Under the pieces are notes generated by a model, which worked only from the letters and a program-made list of their open reading frames with translations, was not told the origin of the DNA and ran no database searches. The translations under genes and the position numbers were made by a program. Shown here in pieces: positions 5,040 to 5,473 of a stretch of 5,473 nt of DNA (position 1 is the stretch's first letter; each line of letters begins with the position of its first letter). The stretch comes from Actinomycetota bacterium (GTDB taxonomy: Bacteria > Actinomycetota > Geothermincolia > Geothermincolales > RBG-13-55-18), in contig JAPWVA010000103.1 of NCBI GenBank assembly GCA_028275245.1, positions 1-5,473 of the forward strand, written 5' to 3'.

Positions 5040-5473
5040 CTAACCTAGGGCACATGCCTCTTCGCCTTCGTTCAGCTCCTGGCATATGCCCCTGAGGCTA
5101 CCATAGAGGCACTTGAAGGTGGTGTACATCTCCTCGTAAACACGACAGTTCTCCCGATTGGGCGTGAAGGTCCTTCTAATCCTCACGGCGCCCTTGATGT
5201 CACGGTACCTTTTCAGCCTCCCCAGTCCCACCGCCACCGCCAGGGCGCATCCAACCGCTCCGGCCTCCTGCGGGCTGTCCACCGCCTCGACGGTCCTGCC
5301 GGTGACATCGGAGAGGATCTGCATCCACAGGTCGCTCCTGGCACCTCCTCCTATGGTCCGGAGGGTGCGGCATGGATAGCCCTTGCGCTCCGCCACCTCC
5401 AGGAGCCAGCGGCAGTTGAAGGCCACGCCCTCGTAGATGGCCCGTAGGAGGTGCTCCCTCCCGTGTTCCAGCG
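5040..5473 (-). CDS. FGGY-family carbohydrate kinase, C-terminal fragment (5' end outside window)
   Basis: The last 143 or so residues of a xylulokinase-like sugar kinase, which transfers phosphate from ATP to a free sugar, polyol or sugar acid. Reading from the window edge the frame gives LEHGREHLLRAIYEGVAFN, the conserved helix of the FGGY C-terminal domain, then TIGGGARSDLWMQILSDVTG, the second FGGY signature forming the nucleotide-binding loop, then the helix SPQEAGAVGCALAVAVGLG. A family-typical tail with YRDIKGAVRIRRTFTPN and YEEMYTTFKCLYGSL follows, and the gene stops with TAG at 5042-5040. A GTG at 5426 lies within the conserved helix and is an internal valine. The substrate-specifying N-terminal domain is outside the window, so the substrate cannot be named. 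It lies about 70 bp upstream of the RuBisCO-like gene on the same strand, with no terminator between, so the two are probably one operon. Confidence 0.92.
   Translation of the reverse strand, partial: LEHGREHLLRAIYEGVAFNCRWLLEVAERKGYPCRTLRTIGGGARSDLWMQILSDVTGRTVEAVDSPQEAGAVGCALAVAVGLGRLKRYRDIKGAVRIRRTFTPNRENCRVYEEMYTTFKCLYGSLRGICQELNEGEEACALG

Noticed and set aside
3641..5095. Long plus-strand reading frame of 484 codons opposite the RuBisCO-like gene
   Set aside because: It is the antisense of a clearly conserved gene; its product is His- and Gly-rich with no recognisable domain, as is usual for open antisense frames in GC-rich DNA.

Overview
The window is GC-rich bacterial DNA with tightly packed genes, strong GGAGG-type ribosome binding sites and frequent GTG starts. 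The gene set suggests an anaerobic, possibly thermophilic bacterium: a 2-hydroxyacyl-CoA dehydratase-family protein, a stand-alone GltB C-terminal domain of the type used in split glutamate synthases, a GSI-alpha glutamine synthetase, and a form IV RuBisCO-like protein. A GlnR-box-like operator ahead of glnA would fit an actinobacterial lineage, but that placement is inference. No 16S or other marker gene is present.

Layout. The plus strand from 1 to 711 carries the 3' end of a 2-hydroxyacyl-CoA dehydratase-family gene, then a complete 91-residue GyrI-like (SHS2) protein. They converge on glnA across a short gap with a weak hairpin. Everything to the right is on the minus strand and is transcribed right to left. 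In transcription order it is: a truncated FGGY-family sugar kinase (from the window edge to 5040), a RuBisCO-like protein (4969 to 3626), a tandem 140-bp repeat array made from the 3' end of that gene (3727 to 3364), a strong hairpin terminator (3331 to 3302), a gap of about 200 bp without a convincing gene, a GltB GXGXG-domain protein (3098 to 2331), a 189-bp intergenic region with a GlnR-like operator and a candidate promoter, and glnA (2141 to 801).

How the parts fit. The kinase and RuBisCO-like protein look like one operon. The RuBisCO-like protein keeps the carbamate lysine, the metal ligands and the residues of one phosphate site, but has lost the two basic residues (Arg295 and His327 in spinach numbering) of the second phosphate site. 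That is what one would expect of an enzyme handling a mono-phosphorylated sugar or sugar acid made by the kinase. I regard this pair as the most interesting system in the window; its substrate cannot be read from the sequence. The gltB-domain gene and glnA form a nitrogen-assimilation block. glnA appears to have its own nitrogen-responsive control, with four GlnR-like half-sites at exact 11-bp spacing.

The 3' end of the RuBisCO-like gene is unusual. Its last 84 bp occur three times without a mismatch, separated by two identical 56-bp spacers. The copy nearest the terminator has a different stop codon that sits at normal distance from the terminator, so it probably marks the ancestral gene end. 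The spacers themselves read in frame as a diverged version of the same protein region, which points to recombination with a related gene or to an assembly artefact.
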